Source: Absidia repens (Eukaryota; Mucoromycota; Mucoromycetes; Mucorales; Cunninghamellaceae). Taken from it: 64,000 nt of DNA. Below the pieces are notes generated by a model that saw nothing but the letters and a program-made list of their open reading frames with translations, made no database searches and had not been told where the DNA came from. Numbering within the stretch: position 1 is the stretch's first letter; the number at the start of each line of letters is the position of its first letter. The stretch lies in assembly GCA_002105175.1 (NCBI GenBank), contig MCGE01000045.1, forward strand, positions 224,699 through 288,698. Reading direction: 5' to 3'. Positions 1 through 11,115 of the stretch are shown here, in pieces. The translations under genes were made by a program, and so were the position numbers.

Positions 1-1372
1 GCATATTTTTCATGGATGAAAAGCCCGGCAATGCCACCTGCACCAGAGTTCAAATACTTGTAAGAGCACCAACATGCAAAATCCACTTGCCAATCATGAA
101 GTTTCAATGGTACATTGCCCACAGCATGCGCCAAATCCCAACCTACCACACAACCCTTGATTGAAAAAAAAAATGCCTCAGTATATGTATATGTGTTCTG
201 CCCCTCCTCTCCTTTTTTTTTCTTGTGGTAGTACTTACCTTTTCTTGAGCGAATTCGGTAATGGTGGGAATATCAAAGAATTGACCTGTATAATATTGCA
301 CACCACTCAACATGACCAAAGCAATGGATGGGTCGCCAGCAATGGTATCCAAAATATCTTGTGTACGTAAATTGTATTCCCCAGCGCGAGGTGCAATGGT
401 GAGCATGCCTTTGGCAGGATCAATGCCTCTTGCTTCAAGATGAGAACTAACAGCATACTATGTGTGTGAGAGAGCGATAGAGAAAGGTCCGTGAGAAAAT
501 AAAGAAAGTAAAATAGATACGATAAAATTTCATAGAGCGATTTTTTTTTTCCATATTTGTCGAAAAATAAACTTTAAACCTTACGTGATCAGAAGGGAAT
601 GCTTTGGCTTCTATCAGAATCTTGTACCGATCTCCGGTTGGTCGGAAGAAGGTGGTCATCATGGAATGCAAGTTAGAGGTCAAGGTGTTCATGGCAGTAA
701 CTTCCACAGGCTTGGCACCTATACCACAAAAAAAAAGGGAGATGCGTTTAGAATGATTCCCTCCACCCCATATCTTTTTTTTTTGTCTTCTTACCAACAA
801 GATTGGCAAGGTGGTCTTTCACTTGTTCATCCACCGTTGCCCAAGGCCGATTGAACGGATGGTTCCAGTGTCCTTCTACACCACTAAAAAAAAATTAGTA
901 AAAAAAATGATGAGACCCCACCTTTTTTGGCGTGTGTGTGTTCCATGACCCACCGCCACCCCTCTCTCTTCTTCCCGCCGCGCGCGCTTACCGTTGACTC
1001 CAAGCGTCAAATTCTTGATTCACCAAGGTGCGAGTTTGCTTTGGCATCAACCCTAATGAGTTACCACACAAGTACGTACAAGGTTCGTCAAGTTCTGATT
1101 CTTTTTCTACAAGTATAAAAAAAAAAGGTTTATCAATATCTTTCTTGATATGTGTGTGTGTGTGTGTTTGCAGGAAGCCTAGAAGAGGAGTTTTTTTTTT
1201 CTTTACCAAAGTTGGGCTTTTCACCAGCAACATCCTTTCGTGTAGGAATGGCGAAAGCTTGTCTAAACTTGGAGAGTGTATCTTGCGCGTCTAAATCTTG
1301 TGCTGTCTTGATATCAAGAAGACTATCCTTGTCTTCAAGTTGGAGATTTTGGAGTGCTGGGTAATCAGTCAT
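1..1372 (-). CDS. BNA5: kynureninase, 3' end beyond the window
   Basis: Hydrolyses kynurenine or 3-hydroxykynurenine to anthranilate or 3-hydroxyanthranilate plus alanine, in tryptophan catabolism and de novo NAD synthesis; PLP-dependent. I read six exons on the minus strand: 1372-1207, 1106-992, 883-795, 718-585, 457-239 and 155-1. Together they give 292 residues starting MTDYPALQN. The family motif YLCGNSLGL lies in exon 2. Exon 6 carries [14 protein letters not shown] and the PLP-lysine segment [14 protein letters not shown]. The exon 6 acceptor must be at 156/157 (CAAG then GGTTGT), not the nearer TAG at 143/144, because only that choice keeps [10 protein letters not shown] in frame. The C-terminal part lies off the left edge. 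The upstream in-frame ATG at about 1462 was rejected because it adds a low-complexity leader. Identity is secure. Confidence 0.96.
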
Positions 1373-2059
1373 ATGGAATGGAATGGGGTGGTGGTGGTGG
1401 TGGTCAGAAAATAAAAAAAAAAGAATAGAGAAAAAAAAAAAAGTGGAAAGTTTTTCCGACAACTCATTTTTATCGTCTCGAATTCAAACACCGTCGTCTA
1501 TCTTTCTGGTATTACCAGGAAGGAGTGGGAAGTTGGGCGAAATGTTGTCCAGAAAAAGAGTATATAGCCAATTTAGGCGGGAAGTGTTCCGCTCAGGACA
1601 AGAGAGAGAGAGGTGCTATTTTATTAAGCTGACAAGTTATATTTCCCCCAAGCCGATAGAAACACACAGGTGAGCCATCTGTTTTTTTTTATGTACCACT
1701 AATAAAGAAGATCGATCTCCATCTTTCTGCGGAGAATAAAAAATATCCATTTTTTTTTTCTTTATCGAACAATAAAGACCCACGATATCAGTAAAAAAAA
1801 AAATATAACACCCAGTAAACCGATAAATTTTACGCCAGACCGTTTATTGTAATTAAAAACATATACATAGAAAAAACGAATGGTGGGGTGACTCATTGAT
1901 GACCTCTCCCACCGTATCTTCCATTTGTTCCATGAAGTGTACAAATCCTGCTAGCTACGCAATATACTGAAAATATGCTTTCACTTGTGCCAATCACATC
2001 AATAAACAAGGTTTTATTTTATTTTGTTTTGTTTTTTTTTTGCATATCGTGGAATTAAT
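1373..2059. other. intergenic, kynureninase 5' flank
   Basis: AT-rich, with several oligo(T/A) runs and no supported gene. It must hold the kynureninase promoter. A GGCGGGAA sequence lies near 1576. Confidence 0.5.
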
Positions 2060-2433
2060 CTATTCCAGCGATTCGCTACTATTCAACTGGAGTGCATTAA
2101 CCACACGGGTGTCACTAACATTGAGGTGGTATATCGGAGTCGCGAAGACGAATATAAGATAGTAATCGTCGAAGGCAATAGCCACGGCAAAAAGACCACT
2201 TTCATATGGACTGTCATCAGGACCTGCAATAACTATAATAATAATAATAATATAAGTACCCATATGTGATAAAAAGTATGTAAATCTACTTACTTGCGGT
2301 CACGTCGAATCCTTTAGTATATTCAAGATGTCGTAGATACGGAGGCATATTTGACTTCAATTCCGCTATGTAAAATGATTAATGCTGTTAGTATGTGTCA
2401 TGTACACATATAACCTTGTCGATATTTGAACAT
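2060..2433 (-). pseudogene. ubiquitin-conjugating (E2) fold fragment lacking the catalytic cysteine
   Basis: Three minus-strand exons splice cleanly (2433-2415, 2365-2294, 2223-2060) into about 84 residues. They follow the N-terminal half of an E2: AELKSNMPP, then SPDDSPYESGLF (compare the usual GPxxTPYEGGxF), then ATPIYHLNV (compare TxIYHPNI). The stretch that should hold the HPN-CLDIL catalytic cysteine reads RVVNALQLNSSESLE and then stops. The second half of the fold is missing. It is therefore a truncated pseudogene or, less likely, a very short UEV-like protein. Splice signals are canonical (GTTATA, GTAAGT; CATAG, TGCAG). Confidence 0.5.
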
Positions 2434-4783
2434 ATAAAATTGTTTGTGAACAGTATTTTTATTTCGAGAGAGAGACATTTGGAGGAGTCAAATTGGAGAA
2501 AAAGATAGGTTTTTTTTTTTTTGAACATGGCAGGAAAATTTTAGACTTTAAAATAAGCATCATCTGTGACATAAACATGTACTGAACAGGAACTCTCATT
2601 GACTAATATATACATTTAGTGACAACTTAAACAGTGTGATGTGAGATGTAGGCATAATTTTTCTTCCCATAAAATCAATGAAGACAAAGCCGACCATAAA
2701 AAAAAAAAATTCATTGACACATGACTGATGATAGAAACATTGTATATGATAATTCTAATTATAGGAATTATGCAAACGTTGACATGATGAATCAAAACCG
2801 AAACCAAACCAAATAGAAAAATTGATCAAACCAAACCAAAACCAGATAAAGGAAACCAAACCAAAACCAATAATGTATACAAAAAAAAAAAAAAAAAAGC
2901 CAACTAATTGTATGCAAAAAGAAAAGTAGCCCAATATAGTATAGTGTAGTATATGGATGGATATATTGATAAATGTGGGAGGTACACAGCAACTATGAGT
3001 CTACTTTTTTTTTTTTTTGCTCATCATAGTATGTCCCTGAAAAAAAATCTGGTTTGGTTTGAGCAAAACCCAAATCAGTTGGTTTCAGCTACACCAAAAC
3101 CAAGACCTGGTTTTGGTTCCTGGCTTTTTTTTTTTTCAGAATCCCTAGGGCGGGCTTTCGAGTGTTCTATGCTACAAAATTGTTCCAGTCACCCCAAATT
3201 CAAATTTCTGTCCAAAAGTTCAATTCCACATACTGTATATTGACAGTATATACAAAAAAATAAAAAAAAAAATAAAAGGGCTTTATTAAGAAAAGTTTCT
3301 TTGGATTTTCAAAACGGTCCAACAAGTGTTCTTTTCAGACGCCGCATAGAAGACTAAAAAAATAAATAAATAAATTGGATACCGAGATCGCGGAAGAGAC
3401 CACCCTCCTCTTCTGGGCGGTGGCCGTCGGATTTTAATTTGTGGATCAAATGTGAATGATAGTCGAATGACCATGGCGTATGGTGTCAAGAAAAAAAAAA
3501 AAAATTCAAAAAAGGAGATGTGAGCCAAAGAAAAATCGTCAAGACATGCAAAAAAACCAGGCACCAGTGGCTGGCACGACACTCGAGGTGGGGGAGGGGG
3601 ATTTTCGTACTAAGGGAACAACCAAAGAAACACGGATTGCCGGATGAGATCATAAACCATTACCATATCTCCCGTCCGTATGCCTGATCAATGGTTGGTG
3701 TACCCCTGGACTGCTCTTGCTATCGATGACCATGATATCCTCTCTATTCAAATGGTGATGTGTTGTGCCTTGGATTTTGGGTGTTGATTTTTGTCCTTGG
3801 TTTGATGATCAATCGTTAATTGTATTTTTTTTTTTTTTTTGCTTCGCCTATTTTACTTACATTAGCTCTCCATTCTCCCTGCTTTAGACACTACGTTAAG
3901 TAATTTTAGATTCTTTTTTATTTTGTTTTATGTTTTTACTCAATAAAAACGTACTTATGCAACACATTGTCTCTTCTACAGCCTTCTTATTTTTTTTGTT
4001 TGTTTTTGTGGGTGATCAGTCGAAACTTGAAGAAAAAAAAATATATATGATTTTGCCATTTATAGTATTCATAGATGAAGCTAACTGGTAACATCCTATC
4101 ATCGACACATTAGTAGTGAGCAAAACAGGAAAAAGACAAGATTTTAGCTCACTTCCTTTAAAAAGATTTGATGCCCACTTGATTCTTTTCTGAGCCGCGT
4201 CCCACACAAATCATCATCGTTTTCGAGTTGATGAATTGACATCATACGACAATACGCATATTACAGTAAAGACCGTATTTACCTATTTTGATTCCATCTT
4301 ACGATAACAGTGTTGCCTTTTTCTTTTTGTGTATTACTGCATCGATCTTGTGCATGGTTTTACTTAGTTTTCCATGGTTCAGTATGTAGAAGAAGAAACG
4401 AGATGTAAGGCAAAATAGATGTAAGCGTCCGGTGCAGTAAAAGAGAAAAAGACACCTCGTTATGTACAATACCCGCAGAACCTTCAAAAAAAAATAAAAT
4501 AAAATGAAAAATAAATAGTAATAGAGGGTTGGGTCTTGCACTTGCATTTTGCATGAGCATTTCAATGTCAAAAGGGAAATAGTTAAAACGCCGCTTTGAG
4601 CAGCCCCCCCCACATGGCATGAACGCAATTTCCTTCCTCCCTTTTTCATTTATATTTCTTTCCTTTCTTTCTCTTTTTCCTTCATTGCCTTTTTTCTTTT
4701 CTTCTTTTTTTCTTTTTTTCTTTTTTTCTGTTTTACTCCTTTTTTTCTTCTCCGAGTTCCTGCAACCAAAAAAAAAAAAAAAA
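2434..4783. other. 2.3 kb intergenic region
   Basis: No supported gene. Open frames here are short and run through oligo(A/T). It contains the AAACC/GGTTT tracts listed separately and long T runs (for example 3822-3840). The last 200 bp must hold the transporter promoter, including AAAACGCCGC at 4585-4594. Confidence 0.5.
2790..3125. repeat. opposed AAACC / GGTTT tracts
   Basis: At 2797-2872 the plus strand repeats ACCAAACC/AAACCAAA units. At 3050-3124 it carries GGTTTGGTTT and GGTTTTGGTT units with some ACCAAAACC. The two tracts could pair as an imperfect hairpin arm with a spacer of about 180 bases. This is degenerate simple sequence, and no function is inferred. Confidence 0.5.
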
Positions 4784-6675
4784 ATGATGAATCAATTGGA
4801 AGCAGAGTCCCAACTGGATTCAAAAGAAAAAATCTCATCACAAGTGGATTTAGTCTCAGAATCCATCACTACTAGTAGTAGTGAGAGTCAAAGACAAGTT
4901 ACGACGACGACAGCTCCGGATGGCGGTAGAGGGTGGCTAGTACTCGCCGGATGTTTTTGCGGATTATTTTGTACGCAAGGATATAACTATACTGTAGGTA
5001 AACACTCACTCACTCACACATCCAAAAAAAAAAAGTCTAATTTTTTTTTTCACCCACCCACCCACTCATTGTTTTTTTTTTTATTAGTGGGGCATCTATC
5101 TGGAATATTATAACAAGAATGTATTTATTAATGAAATGACAGCATTATCATGGATCGGCAGTCTATGGTTAGCCATGGCAGTCATCTTGGGGCCCGTCTA
5201 TGGCTACCTTGCATACAAAATTGGGTATCGCTGGCTTCTTATTGGTGCGGTCCTATGTAATACGTTAGCATTGATGTTGGCCAGTATATCTACAGAGGTA
5301 GGTGTCATGTCAATTTATATATATATATATATATATCCACAAACACACAGGCTCCATATTGATTATTCCTCAATTATATATATATTCTTTTAGATTTGGC
5401 AATTGATGTTGACCCAAGGCGTCTTAGGTAGGGTGATTGTGGACTATAGAAAAATGTAATCTCCGCATTTTTTTTTGACGCCTTTCTTCCTCCTTTTTTT
5501 TTTTTTTTTTTGATAGCTGGGTTTGGTGCTTCATTAGTATGGTTTCCCTGCGTCAGTGCATCACAACAATATTTTGACAAACGTCGTGGCATGGCAGTGG
5601 GCATATCAATATCCGGTAGTGGATTTGGAGGCAAGTCATGTATGGTTGGAGGGGTTGTTGTCTATATAGATATATTAATCACCTCTTTTTTTTTTATTTT
5701 GGTGGCGGGGGAATTCCAGGTCTTGTCATGTCCAATATAGTTGAAGCCATTAATTCCACCTTGGGCGTTCGTTGGTCTCTTCGTGTTGTGGGATTTATCA
5801 ATTTGGCCCTGTTGTCCTTTACCGCTTGCGTGGTTCGTCCTTTGCATCCTCCACCTCCTTGCAACACACTCTCTCAATCAATCAACTTGAAGCCATTTCG
5901 AAATATCCAATTTTGTCTCTTGTTTGCTATTCAGTTTGTGGGAAATTTTGCCTTCAATGTCCCTTCTAGTTATCTACCGTGTAAGTTTTTTTTTTTTTTT
6001 TTTTTTTAAAGGAATTGGGCTGGGAAAACGGGGTATAGGGTTAGAAAATAAAGGGGAAGGGCCTATCTAACTCTTTTTTTTTGGTTGTTATAGCTTATGC
6101 CGAATACATTCACCTTGATGCTTGGATAGGTAGTAACTTGTCGGCTATCCTTTCAGGATTACTGATTGTGGGCAAAATTGGTGCTGGGGTCACTAGTGAT
6201 TATGTTGGTAGAGCCAACATGTGCACCCTTTGCATTACAATGACAGGGGTGGTGTGCTTGGTGTTATGGCTCCCTGCAACAAACGCGGCGGAAATCTGGG
6301 CATTTGCAGCTTTCTTTGGTTTATTTGGTGGTGGCTATATGGGTAACAGTGAAACAAAGAAAGGTGGGCACGCCAATTCATAATACTAATAATTGCTTAT
6401 GTCCTATTTTCTATATAGTAATGGTACCTGCCGTTCTAGTTCAGTGTGTTGGGATCGAGGATGTGGAAGCAAGTAATGGTCTTTTGTTTTTTGCGTGGTT
6501 CTTTGGCGGCTTATTTGGATCTCCGATCTGTGCAGCATTGATCGACAGTGAAGATGGGCAGCCCAATTATTCCAACGCAATCATTTTTAGTGGTGTGCTG
6601 ATGGTGTTTGCTGGTTTCTTGGCATGGATCGTCCGTGTTCTTAGATCGGGTTGGAATCCGCTACTCAAGGCCTAG
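4784..6675 (+). CDS. MCT-type major facilitator transporter
   Basis: Membrane transporter of the monocarboxylate-porter branch of MFS. The substrate is not deducible. Seven exons (4784-4993, 5088-5297, 5394-5427, 5517-5630, 5720-5980, 6094-6342, 6419-6675) give 444 residues. A hydrophilic N-terminus of about 45 residues is followed by PDGGRGWLVLAG, the family signature before TM1. WGIYLEYYNKN and SGFGGLVMSNIVEA match MCT positions. About 12 hydrophobic segments follow, and the protein ends in a short basic tail (RVLRSGWNPLLKA). The intron at 5631-5719 starts GCAAGT, not GT; only this GC-AG splice restores the GFGG motif and the frame. Start is the first of two ATGs after an A-run. The AAAACGCCGC motif lies about 190 bp upstream. 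Confidence 0.9.
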
Positions 6676-7438
6676 TTTAGTTTATCTTTTTTTTTTTTGT
6701 TATACACACACACTCATATATATAATAGCACTTTATTAGATTAGCTAGAGTCTCTTCCCTAATTGTCCTTTTAATTGTATATAATATCTCGTTTCACTTT
6801 ATTATTATTATTATTATTATTATTATTTGATAATCCCAAAAGAATAAAAATAAAATTCGAACCCCTTTATCCCTGTATTATGGTCACAAATTATATGTAG
6901 ATCACTTAAAAAAGCTAGGTAACGATGACTGATGACTGGTGTTTTTTATCTTATGATGACATACTGTAGGTTAGTTTAGTATGGTACACCAATTGTCATT
7001 TTGATTCTGAAACACTTCTTCGTTTTCTACATAGTTCTCAAACTGCATTGATACATCTGTCGACCGAGTCTTTCTTGATATCACCATGCAAAATCCGTTC
7101 CATTTCATGGTCAAACTTGGGTCAAAGGAAATACTTGATTCCGACCACGGAGTTTTTTTACAATGACATAAAAAGATCGACTGCTTCTCTTTAATCGATG
7201 TTGATGATGGAGGATAGTGATGGCGATGAGAAAATAAAAAGTAGGACTCTTTTCATGTCAGCCATATCATAAGAATGCATGTCAGTTTATATATGTATGT
7301 AAGACAAAGGCGGAGCTTGTATTATATACAGTAAGAAGCTTGTTTTTTTGGGCCTTTCAATTGTTCCTTTTTCACTCTTTTTCTCTTTTATAACTCCCTC
7401 CTTCCCCACCCTCCACAGCTCTTTCTATATATAATACT
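6676..7438. other. intergenic with (TTA)n microsatellite
   Basis: No gene seen. A TTA/ATT trinucleotide repeat runs about 6799-6828. An open TCTATATATAAT block sits just before the Rab11 start. Confidence 0.6.
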
Positions 7439-7809
7439 ATGAGTAGAGACGAAGAATACGACTATTTATTCAAAGGTAAAACTCCTTATTGGTTGAACTG
7501 AGATATTTTTAGTACTTCTCCCACCAAAAAACAAACCTTGTCTCCACCTCTTATCTCATCATCTTTTTTTTTTTTTAGTTGTCTTGATTGGTGATTCTGG
7601 TGTTGGTAAGTTAGAAAAAATAAATTCTACGTGTACATATAAACAACACCGTTATTGACCACTCTCCACATCCTTTTTTTTTTTTTTTTTTTATAATGCA
7701 CAGGTAAAACCAACCTCTTGGGTCGTTTCACTCGTAATGAATTCAACTTGGAATCAAAAAGTACCATTGGTGTAGAATTCGCCACTCGTAGTATAGAAGT
7801 GGACTCAAA

Positions 7810-7843
<34 letters not shown>

Positions 7844-8720
7844 AAAAAGTGGGTGTTCAGTTTCCAGTCAGTCATTGGTATAATGATATTAATGATTGTA
7901 TTACTTTGTAGACTGTCAAGGCACAAATCTGGGATACAGGTAAAAAAAAAAAAAAGTGGATAGAATAAATAGTAGTAGTAGTACACGGCAGTAGGATGAT
8001 GAACTGATATACTATTCCATCTTAGCTGGTCAAGAAAGATATCGTGCCATTACTAGCGCGTAAGTAGAGGACACCTTGAGAAAAAAAAAAGTTTCAATCT
8101 AAAGTCCTATTTTTCTTTCTTTCTATGGCTATGCTAGTTATTATCGTGGTGCGGTGGGTGCTTTATTAGTATATGATATTTCCAAGCAATCCACCTATGA
8201 AAGCGTGGGACGATGGCTCAAGGAACTCCGTGATCATGCTGATTCAAATATTGTCATTATGTTAGTGGGGAACAAGAGCGATTTGCGACATTTACGTGCT
8301 GTTCCTACTGATGAAGCGAAGCAGTTTGCTGGTAAGACAAAGCCAAAAAAAAAAAAAAAGAACAAAGCCCATTTGAATCAAATAGGAGAATTAAAATGAT
8401 CATTCTATTTCAAAATGCTTAGCTGAAAATGGATTGTCATTTATTGAAACATCTGCCCTGGATGCCACCAATGTTGATTTATCTTTCCAACGTATTTTGA
8501 CTGGTAAGTTTCCCAAATTATCCGCACTACTTTTTTTTTGTACGACGCTCCCCCAATTCACATGCCGTTTCGCTCTTTTTAATGATTTATAGAAATTTAT
8601 CGAATTGTATCCAACAAAGCTCTTGAATCATCCAACAATGCTATCAAGCCCACTGGTGGTCAAACAATCTTAGTATCTCAAACGCCTGATGAACAAAAAC
8701 AAGGTGGTGGCTGTTGTTAG
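7439..8720 (+). CDS. YPT31: Rab11/Ypt31-class small GTPase
   Basis: Controls post-Golgi and recycling vesicle traffic. Eight exons (7439-7475, 7579-7605, 7704-7810, 7912-7939, 8026-8059, 8138-8331, 8423-8503, 8593-8720) give 211 residues. Visible GTPase motifs are GDSGVGKT (residues 17-24), the switch [31 protein letters not shown] in switch II, NKSD and ETSAL. The C-terminus GGGCC is the double-cysteine geranylgeranylation site. The [20 protein letters not shown] start and [21 protein letters not shown] are Rab11-type. Exons as short as 27-37 nt are separated by introns carrying T or A runs up to about 28 nt. Family assignment is secure; symbol by homology. Confidence 0.96.
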
Positions 8721-9071
8721 TGTTTAGTTGAAATAAAAAAACCTTTTATTTTTTCCTGGGGTATTGAATGAATTGAATTCATATGACAGTGGTACGTGGA
8801 TTGATGATACGGGCTTTTTTTTGTCCAATGAAGTTGATGGGCGGGATTTGAAAAAGTTTTTTTTTCTTTGGGTTGGTGTCTCATTGCCCCTCTTTTTTTA
8901 TGAAAATCACCTTTTTTTTTTTATTTGATATTCCTTCTCATCACCTTTTTTTTTCCCTTCTTTTCATTCGAATAGAAAAAAAGAAAAAAAAAAGCATTCC
9001 TTTCGTTTATTCCCCTCTTCTTCTCTTTTATTACTTTTTATATATAACCCATCCATTCATTCTATAGAACC
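8721..9071. other. intergenic, Rab11 3' flank / desaturase 5' flank
   Basis: T-rich with homopolymers and no gene. AATAAA occurs at about 8732, just after the Rab11 stop. TATATAA at about 9040-9046 lies roughly 30 bp before the desaturase ATG. Confidence 0.5.
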
Positions 9072-9132
9072 ATGTCAGGGCAGGCAACTGGTAGGCTATC
9101 TTAGTATAAGATAATATGATGCGTGACACTAA

Positions 9133-9181
<49 letters not shown>

Positions 9182-10789
9182 AGATATTCGAATTTTTGAA
9201 CGGGAAGAATTGACCAAATCTTTACGGGCGTACAGAGATGGCCAACTGGATGAAAAGAAATACTTGACCATTGACAACAAGGTGTATGATATTACTGACT
9301 TTATTCCTGATCATCCCGGTGGTGAACAAGTCATCAGCACTCACATTGGCAAGGACGCTACTGGTAAGCCCCTCGATTTATACCCTTTATTTCTCTCTGA
9401 AATTGGACGATAATTAATAATAATAATTTTTTTTTTTTTTTTTTTTGGATAGATGTCTTCCACGCTATGCATCCTGAATCTGCTTATGAAACGTTGGCTA
9501 ATTGCTATGTTGGTGATCTGGCCCCTGAAGACAAAAATAGCCAACAACAAAAAAGCAAGGATAAATTAAACTCCCAAGCATTTGCGCAAGAAATCCGTGA
9601 TCTCCGTGACAAGTTACAAGCCGAAGGCTACTTTGAAGGCTCCACCTTGTTTTACATTTATAAAGTGGTGTCTACGTTGGCCATCTGTGCTACTGGGTTT
9701 GCCATGTTGTATTATGGTGGTCATTCTACTCCCGTGGTCTTTGCTGCTGCTGTCGTTGTTGGTCTGTTTTGGCAACAATGTGGTTGGTTGGCCCACGATT
9801 TCGGTCATCATCAAGTCAGTAATGATCATGAAAAGAATGATTTGCTGGTGCTCTTTTTGGGTTCTTTCTGTCAAGGCTTCTCTCTTTCATGGTAATTAAA
9901 CAAAAAATCGATTTATCGAACGATCGACTTATCTATTTTTTTTTTTATATCAAATAGGTGGAAGAACAAACACAACACACATCATGCTAGTACCAATGTC
10001 AGTGGTCATGATCCCGATATCGATACCGCCCCTGTCTTGTTGTGGGATGAATTTGCTACTGCCAACTTTTATGGATCTTTAGAAGATAACCCTGGCCGAT
10101 TTTCTCGATTTATCGCCGAACATGTGCTTCCTTATCAAAGTCGATACTATCTTTTCATTCTTGGCTTTGCTCGTTTCTCATGGGCTCTCCAATCTTTGTC
10201 CTACTCCTTCAACCAAGGTGCTCTTGATAAGTCTGCTCGTACCAATTGGATGGAACGCTCCATGCTGGTCAGCCATTGGATCCTGTTCACTGTTTGGAAT
10301 ATCTTGTTTGTCGGTAGCATCACCAATATGATCATGTTCTTTTTGGTCAGCCAAGCTGTGACTGGTTACGCCTTGGCCTTTGTGTTTGCCATGAACCATA
10401 ATGGTATGCCTGTCATTACCCAAGAACAAGCTGAAGATATGGAATTCTATGAAATTCAAGTCATTACTGGTCGTGCTGTGAGCCTTAGTCCTTTGGGCGA
10501 TTGGTTCTTTGGTGGTTTGAATTATCAAATTGAACATCATGTAAGTGTGTATTTTTGTTATAGATAAAGAATTTGGTGTATTTACCCTTCTTTTTTATTT
10601 GAAAAATAGGTTTTCCCTGATATGCCCCGACACAGTTTGCCCAAGGTCAAGCCCATGATCAAGTCTATTTGTAAGAAATACAATATCCATTATCATGATG
10701 TTGGTGCAATTACTGGTACCATTGAAGTCTTGAAAACTCTCGATGTTGTCCAAAAACTATGTGAAAAGTTCTCCAAAAAGGTGTTCTAG
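9072..10789 (+). CDS. delta-6-type front-end fatty-acid desaturase with cytochrome b5 domain
   Basis: ER-membrane desaturase that inserts a double bond between an existing one and the carboxyl end (linoleate to gamma-linolenate in Mucorales). Five exons (9072-9090, 9184-9363, 9453-9891, 9958-10540, 10610-10789) give 466 residues. The N-terminal cytochrome b5 domain has the heme motif HPGG at residues 50-53. Histidine boxes follow: HDFGHH, then HNTHH in WWKNKHNTHHASTN, then the front-end-specific QIEHH, where glutamine replaces the first histidine. Hydrophobic spans sit between the boxes. The first coding exon is only 19 nt, and intron 1 has an unbroken T run of about 40. Delta-6 rather than delta-5 or delta-8 specificity is inferred from taxonomy and overall look. 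Confidence 0.93.
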
Positions 10790-11115
10790 TTGAATCTTGT
10801 ATTCCCTTTTTATTTTATATATATACACATATTCTCCTCCATTCTTATTAGTTAGTTTTTCCTTCTTTTTATCTTTTGTCATTTTTTTTATATATTTATA
10901 TCATCTACTTTATTATATTTATTTACTTATTTATATTCCAATCTCTGATCAAATAAAGTATCCAATGTAATTGAATCATTTCATTTATTTATGCCTGAAA
11001 TGTATTCTTTCTGATTCCTCTCGAAAAACCGTTAGTCTGCGGCGTTTTAATCTTCAAAAAGTTTAATACAAATGTTGGTTTTTTTTTTCTGTCTTTTTCT
11101 TCCTCCTAATCAAAC
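10790..11115. other. intergenic, desaturase 3' flank / TCF25 5' flank
   Basis: A/T-rich; AATAAA occurs near 10952. The GCGGCGTTTT motif at 11039-11048 precedes TCF25. Confidence 0.5.
11039..11048 (-). promoter_or_regulatory. AAAACGCCGC motif upstream of TCF25
   Basis: Plus strand reads GCGGCGTTTT, about 68-77 bp before the ATG. The same core AAACGCCGC occurs before PEX19 (21531-21539), RVB1 (21944-21952) and the transporter (4585-4594). No named factor can be assigned. Confidence 0.4.

Noticed and set aside
143..144. Nearest AG acceptor for kynureninase exon 6
   Set aside because: It throws WDLAHAVG out of frame. The acceptor at 156/157 restores [13 protein letters not shown], which fits the family.
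3286..3582. 98-codon minus-strand frame
   Set aside because: Hydrophobic sequence from T runs, no motif and no sign of codon constraint.
4016..4207. 63-codon minus-strand frame (MWDAAQKRIKW)
   Set aside because: No continuation in any neighbouring frame and no family resemblance.
6841..6930. Possible tRNA (GGGGTTCGAATTT on minus strand)
   Set aside because: B-box-like only. No acceptor stem, D-arm or anticodon arm can be drawn.
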